Of a stretch of DNA of 64,000 nucleotides, positions 24,930 through 33,485 are shown piece by piece (positions within the stretch are counted from its first letter, which is position 1; every line of letters begins with the position of its first letter). The stretch comes from PNON01 sp964387025. Its GTDB lineage: Bacteria; Chloroflexota; Anaerolineae; Anaerolineales; Anaerolineaceae. The notes below the pieces were generated by a model. That model did no database searches. It was given only the letters and a program-made list of their open reading frames with translations, and had not been told where the DNA came from. The DNA lies in contig CAYLUZ010000002.1 in assembly GCA_964387025.1 (NCBI GenBank), positions 186,001 to 250,000 of the forward strand. The letters run 5' to 3'. The position numbers and the translations under genes are program-made.

Positions 24930-26990
24930 ATGAATTCTGAAACTTCAAAGAAATCAAAATTGAATATCATACAAACCGTTTCTCCATATCTTTCCATCAT
25001 AATTCCGGGGTCTGGACAGGTCATCCAAAAAAGGACCTGGAGAGGATTAACCATATTTCTCTTCTCCATTGTCCTTGGTTTTTTGGTCAACTGGGCATAT
25101 GTAAATTATAAAATCGGAAAAATCCAAATCAATGAAGATATTTCCTTCAATTTGTTACTTCTCCCACTAATTCTATTTTATATTTGGAACATATTTGACG
25201 CGCAATTATTCTCGAAAAATAAAAAGTCATCTTTATTCATTGCGTTTTTATCCGCGGCGATTATTTTGTATGTAATTGGCTGGTCTGTTACCGGTGTGAA
25301 ACTTGACCGGCTCGTTACCCGCTTCAACGATGCGAAAGTCGTCATGACCAAGCTTGTAAATCCTGATTTTTTCTCGACCACAGAGGGCGACAAAGTGGTC
25401 GTATGTGGATGGAAATGTTTATGGAATTACTCTTCAGCAAAAATTGCTGGCAAAGAAGCCCCGAATGTCTATGTAAGTTCTAATGTAGGTCAGATCTTTG
25501 GACAAGAAGGGACTGTTACAGCCTCGTCCTGGGCAGTCCTATTTGGAAAAGCCACAAAAAACCAACGTATCCCCGGATTTGAAACTGGAAAGATCGTTGA
25601 AACGATCGCCATAGGATTGCTGGCAACTTTATTTTCCACCCTCCTGGCATTTCCAATCAGCTTCATTGCTGCCCATAATATTATGGAGAAAGTCCCGGGT
25701 GGAAAGTTTATATACTACATTTCGCGGACAATCCTCAATATTGTCCGGGCAGTGGATACTGTAGTTTGGGGGTTGATCATTATTGTTTGGGTGGGGTTAG
25801 GCTCTTTCGCTGGAGTGATAGCCCTTACGATTCACTCTATTGCTGCCTTGGCAAAGCTTTTATCTGAAGAAATTGAACATATCGATCCAGGTCCGGTGGA
25901 AGCGGTCGAGGCTGCTGGAGGAAATTTCTTCCAGGTAATTCGTTATGCAGTTGTTTCTCAGGTCATCCCTTCATTTCTCTCCTATACTCTCCTTCGCTGG
26001 GATATCAATATGCGTTCTGCGACAGTCATCGGTTTTGTGGCAGGTGGTGGAATTGGTTTCTTTGTTCTCGAAACCATCAGGATGGGCGGGTATCAACAGT
26101 ATGCAGCGGCATTATGGGCAGTAGCTGTTGTGATTATTATTGTTGATTATGTAAGCAGCAAATGGCGGTTTAATATTCTAAAAGACCAACCCAAGAGTGT
26201 TGATAAACTTCCAACATGGAAAAAAGTACGGAATATTTTCTATATCCTCTTGGGAATTGTCGTTTTCTTATATTGTTGGGAGATCACCAAGGTTAATTTA
26301 AAAAACCTTTTCGATCCTGGTCCGACATTTGGGCGTTTGTTAAAGGATTTTATTTTAATTGATCTATCACCTAAAGTAGTAAACAATGTTGTCAGGGAAT
26401 TGATCGTCACTACGATGCAAGCTTTTATGGCGACAACATTAGGCGGATTATTAGCTATCCCATTCAGCTTTCTCGCAGCTAAAAACCTCACAGGCAAAAG
26501 TGTATTTTCGGCATGGATTTTCTACCTTACTCGTTCAATGTTTAATGTACTCAGGTCAATCGAAGCACTACTTTATGTTGCCATTTTTGTGTTCTGGGTT
26601 GGTATTGGACCCTTTGCTGGCATGCTGGCCCTATCCATCACAACATATGCGTTAATGGGGAAACTCTTCTCTGAGGCCATAGAAAACATCGATACTGGTA
26701 CTATTGAAGCGGTTACCTCAACTGGTGCAAACAAGATCCAATCGATCATGTATGCAGTTGTTCCACAAATTGTTCCACCATTTTTATCTTACCTGATTTA
26801 TCAATGGGATATAAACATCCGTATGGCCACAATTATAGGATTTGCTGGTGGTGGTGGAATTGGGTTAATGCTTTCAACCTTCTTTGGAAGCCTACAATAT
26901 CATAAGGCTGGAACAGTTATCCTGGCAATTGTAATCATAGTAGCTATGATGGATCTTGCCAGTGCCAAGCTCAGACAGAAGTTTATTTGA
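24930..26990 (+). CDS. phnE: Phosphonate-type ABC permease, two PhnE domains fused
   Basis: A 686-residue membrane protein holding two PhnE-like permease domains in one chain. An N-terminal section (to about residue 190) has several membrane helices and an extracytoplasmic stretch. Permease domain 1 is about residues 210-415 with EAA-loop EAVEAAGGNFFQVIRYAVV. Domain 2 is about 485-685 with EAVTSTGANKIQSIMYAVV. Both loops end similarly (SQVIPSFLSY / PQIVPPFLSY), so the chain arose by duplication. One chain could form the whole channel in place of a PhnE homodimer. Confidence 0.92.
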   Translation: MNSETSKKSKLNIIQTVSPYLSIIIPGSGQVIQKRTWRGLTIFLFSIVLGFLVNWAYVNYKIGKIQINEDISFNLLLLPLILFYIWNIFDAQLFSKNKKSSLFIAFLSAAIILYVIGWSVTGVKLDRLVTRFNDAKVVMTKLVNPDFFSTTEGDKVVVCGWKCLWNYSSAKIAGKEAPNVYVSSNVGQIFGQEGTVTASSWAVLFGKATKNQRIPGFETGKIVETIAIGLLATLFSTLLAFPISFIAAHNIMEKVPGGKFIYYISRTILNIVRAVDTVVWGLIIIVWVGLGSFAGVIALTIHSIAALAKLLSEEIEHIDPGPVEAVEAAGGNFFQVIRYAVVSQVIPSFLSYTLLRWDINMRSATVIGFVAGGGIGFFVLETIRMGGYQQYAAALWAVAVVIIIVDYVSSKWRFNILKDQPKSVDKLPTWKKVRNIFYILLGIVVFLYCWEITKVNLKNLFDPGPTFGRLLKDFILIDLSPKVVNNVVRELIVTTMQAFMATTLGGLLAIPFSFLAAKNLTGKSVFSAWIFYLTRSMFNVLRSIEALLYVAIFVFWVGIGPFAGMLALSITTYALMGKLFSEAIENIDTGTIEAVTSTGANKIQSIMYAVVPQIVPPFLSYLIYQWDINIRMATIIGFAGGGGIGLMLSTFFGSLQYHKAGTVILAIVIIVAMMDLASAKLRQKFI

Positions 26991-27134
26991 TCGCCTCCTG
27001 ATTAATAAACATTGAATGTGAATGTAGATATTCTGGAAATCTCCATCTTTTCCAGTCCTTATATTTATTAATGTGAACCTAAATATTAGTGACGTTCAAT
27101 TCCAGTGCTATTTTGCGGTAGAATAGAATGAACT

Positions 27135-28139
27135 ATGAAGAATGCATTAATTTATTTATTATTGGTCGGATTTTTACCTGCATGTAATTTTCCTCTAAAT
27201 GGACCAATCACTGCCACGCCCAATATTACTCAGGCCTATGAGACTATTCAAGCCGAGATCCTTACCTTGCAGCCACTCCAAACTGGAGCGGCATTGGGAA
27301 CACCATTCCCCACATCGGTAACTCCAGGTCCTGCTACGGCAATACCGACAAAGCTTTCACAGACACCTCGTCCATCCATCCCTGCACCAACTGCAGTTTG
27401 TGACCGGGTTCAACCAGGTAGTCCAATCGATGTGACAATTCCCGATGATACGATCATTCCTCCAGGGGAATCCTTTGTAAAAATCTGGCGCTTGCTTAAT
27501 GCCGGCAACTGTAGCTGGACAACAGGATATACTCTGGTTTGGTTTTCGGGTGAACAGCTATCCAGCGAAAGGGCTTATTCACTGGAGCATTCTGTTTCCT
27601 CAGGAAGTTCAGTAGATATATCCATCGAAATGACTGCTCCAAATATTCCAGGTACGTATCAGAGCAATTGGAAACTTCAAAATAGCAGTGGACAACTATT
27701 TGGTATCGGACCAGCAGGTAATTTGCCTTTCTGGGTAAGAATTGTAGTTCCAAGCATTGTTACGCCAACATCCACGCCCACACCTACGGCTACTCCGATT
27801 CCTACGATTCTGAGTAGCGGAACGATACAAATAGGTGATGGAAATGGAGTAATTCTGGCTGGAATCACTCTGGGGAATGACCAAATTTCGGATATAAAAT
27901 TTTCAAATGGGCAGATCACATCATTGAATAATACAAGGTTCAGTTCCCCTTTAGCTATTTTGCCAGATTATAATACCTGTGTTAATCTATTAAAAACAGA
28001 AGCTGCCATTCAGATTAATAATGACACCAAATTTCAATATTACTGCTTTAAAGATAATTCCAACCATAATGGATGGATTCAGATCCTTGGTTCTGGCGGA
28101 CAAAACCTGGATTTAGAAATTTTAACATGGAGTAATTAA
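27135..28139 (+). CDS. Lipoprotein with NBR1-like Ig domain
   Basis: A secreted lipoprotein of 334 residues. The signal ends at lipobox LPAC17. A Thr/Pro-rich stretch reaches about residue 95, then an Ig-like domain of the NBR1 central-domain type with IPPGESFVKIWRLLNAGNCSWT and the paired WKLQNSSGQLFG (about 95-210). A second TPTPT linker follows and the remaining 100 residues are unrecognised. NBR1-type Ig domains are frequent in Chloroflexota surface proteins and their ligand is unknown. The stop shares one base with the rsmI start. Confidence 0.82.
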   Translation: MKNALIYLLLVGFLPACNFPLNGPITATPNITQAYETIQAEILTLQPLQTGAALGTPFPTSVTPGPATAIPTKLSQTPRPSIPAPTAVCDRVQPGSPIDVTIPDDTIIPPGESFVKIWRLLNAGNCSWTTGYTLVWFSGEQLSSERAYSLEHSVSSGSSVDISIEMTAPNIPGTYQSNWKLQNSSGQLFGIGPAGNLPFWVRIVVPSIVTPTSTPTPTATPIPTILSSGTIQIGDGNGVILAGITLGNDQISDIKFSNGQITSLNNTRFSSPLAILPDYNTCVNLLKTEAAIQINNDTKFQYYCFKDNSNHNGWIQILGSGGQNLDLEILTWSN

Positions 28140-28966
28140 TGGGCTCTCTTTATCTGGTAGCTACTCCGATTGGTAATTTGCAAGACATTACATTAAGGGC
28201 AATCGAAGTTCTTAAATCTGTAGACCTGATTGCGGCAGAAGATACCCGCCAAACGATGAATTTATTGTCCCATTTTGATATCCATACCAAATTAACCAGC
28301 TACCACGAGTATAACAAAGAGACCAAAACAAACTCCCTGGTTGAATACATGGTAGATCATGATCTGGCGATTGTGTCTGATGCTGGAACACCTGCTTTAA
28401 ATGATCCGGGTTACGAGATCGTGAAGGAAGCTGTACTGAGGGGGATTCGTGTCATACCCATTCCGGGACCATCAGCACCACTTGCTGCCTTGACGGCTTC
28501 CGGTCTACCGACTGATCGATTTTTATATATCGGATACCTGCCTCGCAAACATACAGAACGACTGAAGTTACTGCATGAAATTGAAGTACACCCATATACA
28601 CTGGTGATGCTTGAAACACCACATCGCCTAGTGGATGCACTAGTGGATTTACGTCAAGCACTGGGTAATAGGAAAATCGTTCTTTGTCGAGAAATGACGA
28701 AGAAATTTGAAGAATTTATCCGGTTGGATTTGGAAGGGGCAGACGAATACTTTCTTACCCATGATCCGAGAGGGGAATTCACCTTGATCGTTGAGGGAGT
28801 TACCAAAACCGATCAAGATCTCTGGCCGCAAGAAGAAGTAGAAGGTGAAGTTCGCCGGCGAATGGAAGAACCTTTTCAGGCACGGATACTTGCCAAAGAG
28901 GTAGCAGCCCTCTCCGGGTGGAACAGCAAGGATGTTTACACAATTATTTATGAAAATAGAAAGTGA
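28139..28966 (+). CDS. rsmI: 16S rRNA (cytidine-1402-2'-O)-methyltransferase
   Basis: A tetrapyrrole-methylase-fold enzyme that methylates C1402 of 16S rRNA in the P site. It has 275 residues with ATPIGNLQDITLRA at the start, AAEDTRQT, SDAGTPALNDPGY, and GPSAPLAALTASGLP. The start overlaps the lipoprotein stop (TAATG), so it is coupled to it. The isomerase gene follows after 12 bases. Confidence 0.95.
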   Translation: MGSLYLVATPIGNLQDITLRAIEVLKSVDLIAAEDTRQTMNLLSHFDIHTKLTSYHEYNKETKTNSLVEYMVDHDLAIVSDAGTPALNDPGYEIVKEAVLRGIRVIPIPGPSAPLAALTASGLPTDRFLYIGYLPRKHTERLKLLHEIEVHPYTLVMLETPHRLVDALVDLRQALGNRKIVLCREMTKKFEEFIRLDLEGADEYFLTHDPRGEFTLIVEGVTKTDQDLWPQEEVEGEVRRRMEEPFQARILAKEVAALSGWNSKDVYTIIYENRK

Positions 28967-28978
28967 TACAGGGCAATT

Positions 28979-30031
28979 ATGAACCTGGATGACCTGAAGG
29001 AAATGCGTCGAATTGATTCGATGAATATGATAAGTGACATCGATGGTCTTCCAGACCAGATCGAGGCTGCACTACAAATAGCCAAATATAATACTCTTCC
29101 TAATTGGACTGGTTTTGAGAACATTCTCATTTCTGGTATGGGCGGTTCAGCTATTGCTGGAGACCTATTGGCAGCTTATTTAGCTAATAGTAGCCCCTTG
29201 CCAATCCTTTCCCACCGGGATTATGGTATCCCGGCCTGGGTTTCTGCTGAAAAAACACTGGTGATCGCCTGTTCCCATTCAGGAAATACGGAAGAGACGC
29301 TTTCCACGTTTGAATCTGCGAAAACATTAGGGTGCAGGATCGTGGCTGTTACAACCGGTGGAAAATTGGCCGCAGCTACAAAGGCTGCCGGTTTTCCTGT
29401 TTGGATATTTAACCATACCGGGCAGCCACGTTCTGCTGTTGGCTTTGGTTTTGTTCTTCTTATATCCATTCTATCCAAACTCGGATTGATCCCCAATCCT
29501 GAAAAGGATTTAGTAAATGCTGTATCTTTGATGCGGAAAGAGCTTATAAAATATCAGCCTTCCAGCCTTGTAAATAAGAATCCCGCCAAAAGGTTAGCCG
29601 GGCAGTTGGTCGGACGAAACATTACAATAATTGGCTCGGGTCTCCTTGCTCCTCTGGGTCGAAGGTGGAAAGGGCAAATTAATGAGCTGGCAAAAGCCAT
29701 TGCCACATTTGATACTCTCCCTGAAGCGGACCACAACAGCATGGCCGGCACAACCAATCCTGATGAAGTACTTGTTAAGAATTTTGTGATATTTTTACAC
29801 TGCGATTCGGATCACCCCAGGAACAGCAAGAGAGCAAAGCTTACCCAGAATTCGTATATGGTCAATGGAATAAACACGGACTCATATATTGCAGCAGGAA
29901 ATACGCCCATGGAGCAATTGTGGACAACACTGCATATGGGCGATTATGTGGCCTACTATCTGGCAATGTTGTATGTGATCGATCCAACTCCAATCGATGC
30001 CATTCAGCATTTCAAGGTAGAACTGGGATAG
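28979..30031 (+). CDS. Bifunctional phosphoglucose/phosphomannose isomerase family (SIS)
   Basis: A 350-residue protein with two SIS domains, related to the archaeal-type bifunctional isomerase that interconverts glucose-6-phosphate or mannose-6-phosphate with fructose-6-phosphate. SIS motifs are SGMGGSAIAGDL and CSHSGNTEETL. The catalytic His region reads ADHNSMAG, where many relatives have NHNE, so the Glu next to the His-Asn is replaced by Ser here. Its place after rsmI suggests one operon. Mannose-6-phosphate isomerase activity would connect it to the mannosidase-like operon downstream. Confidence 0.85.
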   Translation: MNLDDLKEMRRIDSMNMISDIDGLPDQIEAALQIAKYNTLPNWTGFENILISGMGGSAIAGDLLAAYLANSSPLPILSHRDYGIPAWVSAEKTLVIACSHSGNTEETLSTFESAKTLGCRIVAVTTGGKLAAATKAAGFPVWIFNHTGQPRSAVGFGFVLLISILSKLGLIPNPEKDLVNAVSLMRKELIKYQPSSLVNKNPAKRLAGQLVGRNITIIGSGLLAPLGRRWKGQINELAKAIATFDTLPEADHNSMAGTTNPDEVLVKNFVIFLHCDSDHPRNSKRAKLTQNSYMVNGINTDSYIAAGNTPMEQLWTTLHMGDYVAYYLAMLYVIDPTPIDAIQHFKVELG

Positions 30032-30106
30032 CTTTCTTTCATTTAAAATTAGCTGTATGATTAATGAAAATTAACCATCCTGTGGTATAATTTTGACCGC
30101 AATAGG

Positions 30107-30192
30107 GGAGAGGTCGCATAGTTTGGCCTAGTGCGCTCGCTTGGAAAGCGGGTATACCAAAAGTATCGTGGGTTCGAATCCCACCCTCTCCG
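30107..30192 (+). tRNA. tRNA-Ser(GGA)
   Basis: An 86-base cloverleaf. The acceptor stem GGAGAGG pairs with CCTCTCC, the discriminator is G, and the anticodon stem CTCGC / GCGGG encloses TTGGAAA with anticodon GGA at 30143-30145. A long variable arm (about ATACC-AAAA-GTAT) and the T-loop GTTCGAATC are present. CCA is not encoded: the bases after the discriminator are CTG. Confidence 0.95.
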
Positions 30193-30196
30193 CTGA

Positions 30197-30227
30197 AACC
30201 TGGTCTATATGGATCGGGTTTTTTTAT
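30197..30227 (+). terminator. Terminator of tRNA-Ser
   Basis: A 9-bp stem AACCTGGTC / GATCGGGTT (two G-T pairs) with a 6-base loop and seven T, directly after the tRNA. Confidence 0.8.
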
Positions 30228-30411
30228 ACCATTCATTATTTTGGAAGATATAACTAAAATATTTTGAATTGAAAAATTAAGTATTGATAAGCAATAGATT
30301 GCCAATTACTGTAACCTGATACTAATCTAATTACAACACTCTGCAATGATTGACTATCCGCAAATAGAGGTTTATGCTATATGGAAATAATAAAATGATC
30401 TGCAGATTAAA

Positions 30412-31713
30412 ATGAATAAAACAAGGCATAATCACCAAGTAAATTCAAGAATTGTGATTTTCCTGGCAGCAATATTAAGCCTGCTGGTTTTATATTCCAT
30501 AGTCATACGCAAAACTACTACTGTTTCCCGGTTATCGCCAACCTCGCTAGCTGTTATGGAGAAAGTTACACCAACACTGTCTCCTGCTCCAACATTGACA
30601 CCGACAATAGTTCATACAGACACTCCGACTATCCCTGTAACAAAAACTACGACCTCCACACCTTACCCCAAAATCAGTTTTCGGAAAGGACCTTATCTAC
30701 TCTACTCAGGCGACAATACCCGGATGGATGTGGTATGGCAGCTGGACATTACAGAGAATTCGACAATTCAATGGGGCAACAACGATCAATATTTACTTGG
30801 AAGCGCAACTACAACAGAGTATGATACCAACCATATGCACCGGTTTTCCATGTCAAACCTGACACCTGGTACAAAGTATTTTTATCGTGTGATTGTAGAG
30901 AATGGAGAATCACCGGGTACTTTTATAACTGCTCCCGATGCAGAAGCTAAAGATCTGAAATTCTTTGCCTTTGGTGATACGCGGGATGGAACCGAGATCC
31001 ACGATAGTATTGACAGCCAAATCATAGCAGCATATACAGATGATCCGGCTTTTCAGACCTTCATCCTCTCTCCCGGAGATATTGTGTCAGAAGGCGACCT
31101 GGATTGGATGTGGGATCGCCAGCTTTTCGATCCGAAATTCAAGAATATACGCGAAGTATTCTCAAATTTATCTTACCTTCCAGTCATGGGGAATCATGAA
31201 GGGACCGGTTCATTATTTAGGCAATACTTTCCCATGCCATTCGCCGATATGCGATACTGGTCTTTTGATTACGGACCAGCCCATGTCGTGATGCTCGACC
31301 AATATTCACCATTTAAAGAAGGGACAGTTCAGTACAATTGGCTTAAAACTGATCTTAGCGAAAGCAATAAACTATGGAAGTTCATCCTCCTCCATGAACC
31401 GGGATGGTCTGCCAGTGATAATAATATGACGGTGCAACGGGATATATTACCTTTAGTAGAACAATATGGAGTATCCATTATTTTTGGAGGACACAATCAT
31501 TACTATGCTCGGTCAGAAGTGGATGGTGTGACCCACCTCACCACTGGTGGCGGAGGCGCTCCACTTTATGCCCCCAATCCTATTGCTTTACATGTTGTCA
31601 CTGCCAGCAGGGTAAATAGTTTTGTTGAGATCGAAATTCAAGGAAATACATTAACTGGAACTGCTTATGATTTGGATGGAAATATAATTGATCAATTTTC
31701 CATCAATAAGTGA
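30412..31713 (+). CDS. Membrane-anchored purple-acid-phosphatase-like metallophosphoesterase
   Basis: A 433-residue exported phosphatase. Residues about 13-35 form an uncleaved signal anchor, followed by a TPT-rich linker, a fibronectin-like N-domain (YSGDNTRMDVVWQLD to TPGTKYFYRV), and the metallophosphoesterase domain with FGDTRDG, SPGDIVSEG, MGNHEG, LLHEPGW and GGHNHYY. This domain order is that of purple acid phosphatases and related nucleotidases. The substrate is unknown. It may supply phosphate for the upstream importer, but that is only inferred from nearness. Confidence 0.85.
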   Translation: MNKTRHNHQVNSRIVIFLAAILSLLVLYSIVIRKTTTVSRLSPTSLAVMEKVTPTLSPAPTLTPTIVHTDTPTIPVTKTTTSTPYPKISFRKGPYLLYSGDNTRMDVVWQLDITENSTIQWGNNDQYLLGSATTTEYDTNHMHRFSMSNLTPGTKYFYRVIVENGESPGTFITAPDAEAKDLKFFAFGDTRDGTEIHDSIDSQIIAAYTDDPAFQTFILSPGDIVSEGDLDWMWDRQLFDPKFKNIREVFSNLSYLPVMGNHEGTGSLFRQYFPMPFADMRYWSFDYGPAHVVMLDQYSPFKEGTVQYNWLKTDLSESNKLWKFILLHEPGWSASDNNMTVQRDILPLVEQYGVSIIFGGHNHYYARSEVDGVTHLTTGGGGAPLYAPNPIALHVVTASRVNSFVEIEIQGNTLTGTAYDLDGNIIDQFSINK

Positions 31714-31814
31714 TTTAGCAACTGAAACTCAGCCTGTATTTTCAATCATTGAATTAATTTTGAAATGTCAACCAGATGGAATATCATCCACTGGGGATGA
31801 ATAGATGCACATCT

Positions 31815-32465
31815 CTACGGATTTGGAAAGAATTCTGCTTCAAGCATGGCGCATAAGGCATGATATATGGGTAAATGTAGTTCCTGGATTCTGAACGTTT
31901 GAGTGCCAGGTACACAGATTGCCACATCGCACAGTTTCTTCATTTCTCCACCATCTTGACCGGTCAACCCAATGGATTTCAAACCGATTGTACGGGAAAT
32001 TTTTATCGCATTGAGTACATTCTTAGAATTTCCGGTGGTACTAATCGCCAAGAGGATATCGTGCTCCAGGCCAAGTGCATACACCTGTTGAGCAAAAACT
32101 GTGTCAGGAGATACATCGTTGGAAAAAGCTGTTGAAAACGCTGATTGTCCAGTTAATGAAATGGCTGGTAAAGCTTCCTGGATTTTTTTGCCCAATTCCA
32201 ATCCATCATAAGGAAACAGGTTCACTAATTTATTTAAAAATCGCTCATTGATGCGTCTTTGCTGCAGAAACCCTTTAAGTAATTCGCCGACAATATGTTC
32301 AGAATCGGCAGCACTGCCGCCGTTTCCACAAACCAATAATTTACCTTTTTGGTTGTAACAATCCCTAATAAGTTGAAATGAAAGCAGGATATCTTCCTTA
32401 CATTTCTTCAAGGTAGGATAGTTACTAAAAAGTTCTTCATAAATACTTTCAACTCGCGGTTTCAT
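31815..32465 (-). CDS. SIS-domain phosphosugar protein, GmhA/DiaA-like
   Basis: A 216-residue SIS protein of the sedoheptulose-7-phosphate isomerase/DiaA type. The patterns are LLVCGNGGSAADSEHIVGEL, SLTGQSAFSTAFSND and ISTTGNSKNVLNAI. It closes a three-gene operon after a GH2 glycosidase and a ROK sugar kinase, 8 bases behind the kinase. In that setting it could isomerise or bind a sugar phosphate produced by the kinase rather than make heptose. The exact reaction is not determinable. Confidence 0.82.
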   Translation of the reverse strand: MKPRVESIYEELFSNYPTLKKCKEDILLSFQLIRDCYNQKGKLLVCGNGGSAADSEHIVGELLKGFLQQRRINERFLNKLVNLFPYDGLELGKKIQEALPAISLTGQSAFSTAFSNDVSPDTVFAQQVYALGLEHDILLAISTTGNSKNVLNAIKISRTIGLKSIGLTGQDGGEMKKLCDVAICVPGTQTFRIQELHLPIYHALCAMLEAEFFPNP

Positions 32466-32473
32466 TCCAATTT

Positions 32474-33484
32474 CTAAACCTCCAGTGAGTACGCAGCAAT
32501 TCCAAGGGCAGCTGCGTCACCTAGCTTATCGCCTAAACCGGCAGGTAGGATCTTGCACCGGTTTGAAGACACTGATAGAGCTTCTTTCTTTATCACTTCC
32601 AGTGCAGAGAGAAGTAATAATTCCTTTTGATGGATGAAAATGCTACCAATGATGATCGCTTCCGGATTCAATATATCAATTAATATCGCGATTCCTCTCC
32701 CAAGATAACGCCCGGAAATATGAAAAATCTCCTGCGCCAGAGGATCCCCATTTTCTGCAAATTCGCCAATGGTTTTTGCGGAGATCGATTGAACTGCATT
32801 TATATCTGGGCAGAATGCTACTGATCTACCCAATTGTATTTGCTCCAGGGCTTTCATTCTTCCCAACTGGGCAATTCCACCTCCACTGCAGTATCCTTCA
32901 AATGAACCAGCTTTTCCATACCCGACTGGTCCACCATCCTCCATGCGAATATGCCCAATTTCACCGGCCATATCATTTGTACCGCTATATAAAGCACCAT
33001 CTAGTATCAAACCAGCACCCATACCGGTTCCAAAAGTTAAGAACACAAAGTTATGCAACCCTCGGCCTGCACCCCATTTCAATTCTGCGATGGCACAGGC
33101 ATTGGCATCATTCTGAAGGTGTGGACGTAAACCAAGCTCATATTCCATTATTTCGGAGATTCGAATTTCATTCCAGCCAGGTAAGTTTGGGGGAGAAAGA
33201 ATTATCCCATTTTGTGAATCCAATGGACCACCGCAACTAATTCCCACCGCCTGAATCTGATCGATGCCCAGGTTATGTTTTTTGAGTAACTTTTTTACTT
33301 TTTCTATAAATAATTTGATCGTCGCATTGGGATCATTGATCGGTGTAGGAAAAACTATTTTCTCTGTAACGAAAAAATCATTGAAGGATTTGGATGTTTG
33401 AGTTCCAGATTCCTTCGAAGTAGTACCTCCCAGGATAACCGAACACTTGGTTCCGCCAATATCAATTCCGATTAAATTTGTCAT
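32474..33484 (-). CDS. ROK-family sugar kinase
   Basis: A ROK-family kinase of 336 residues, probably phosphorylating a hexose released by the GH2 enzyme. The nucleotide loop is GIDIGGTKCSVIL, and GISCGGPLD and the catalytic Asp in QNDANACAIAELKWGAG are present. In place of the ROK zinc signature CxCGxxGC it has GPVGYGKAGSFEGYCSG, so the zinc cysteines are mostly missing. The gene begins 1 base after the GH2 stop. Confidence 0.86.
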   Translation of the reverse strand: MTNLIGIDIGGTKCSVILGGTTSKESGTQTSKSFNDFFVTEKIVFPTPINDPNATIKLFIEKVKKLLKKHNLGIDQIQAVGISCGGPLDSQNGIILSPPNLPGWNEIRISEIMEYELGLRPHLQNDANACAIAELKWGAGRGLHNFVFLTFGTGMGAGLILDGALYSGTNDMAGEIGHIRMEDGGPVGYGKAGSFEGYCSGGGIAQLGRMKALEQIQLGRSVAFCPDINAVQSISAKTIGEFAENGDPLAQEIFHISGRYLGRGIAILIDILNPEAIIIGSIFIHQKELLLLSALEVIKKEALSVSSNRCKILPAGLGDKLGDAAALGIAAYSLEV

Positions 33485-33485
33485 T

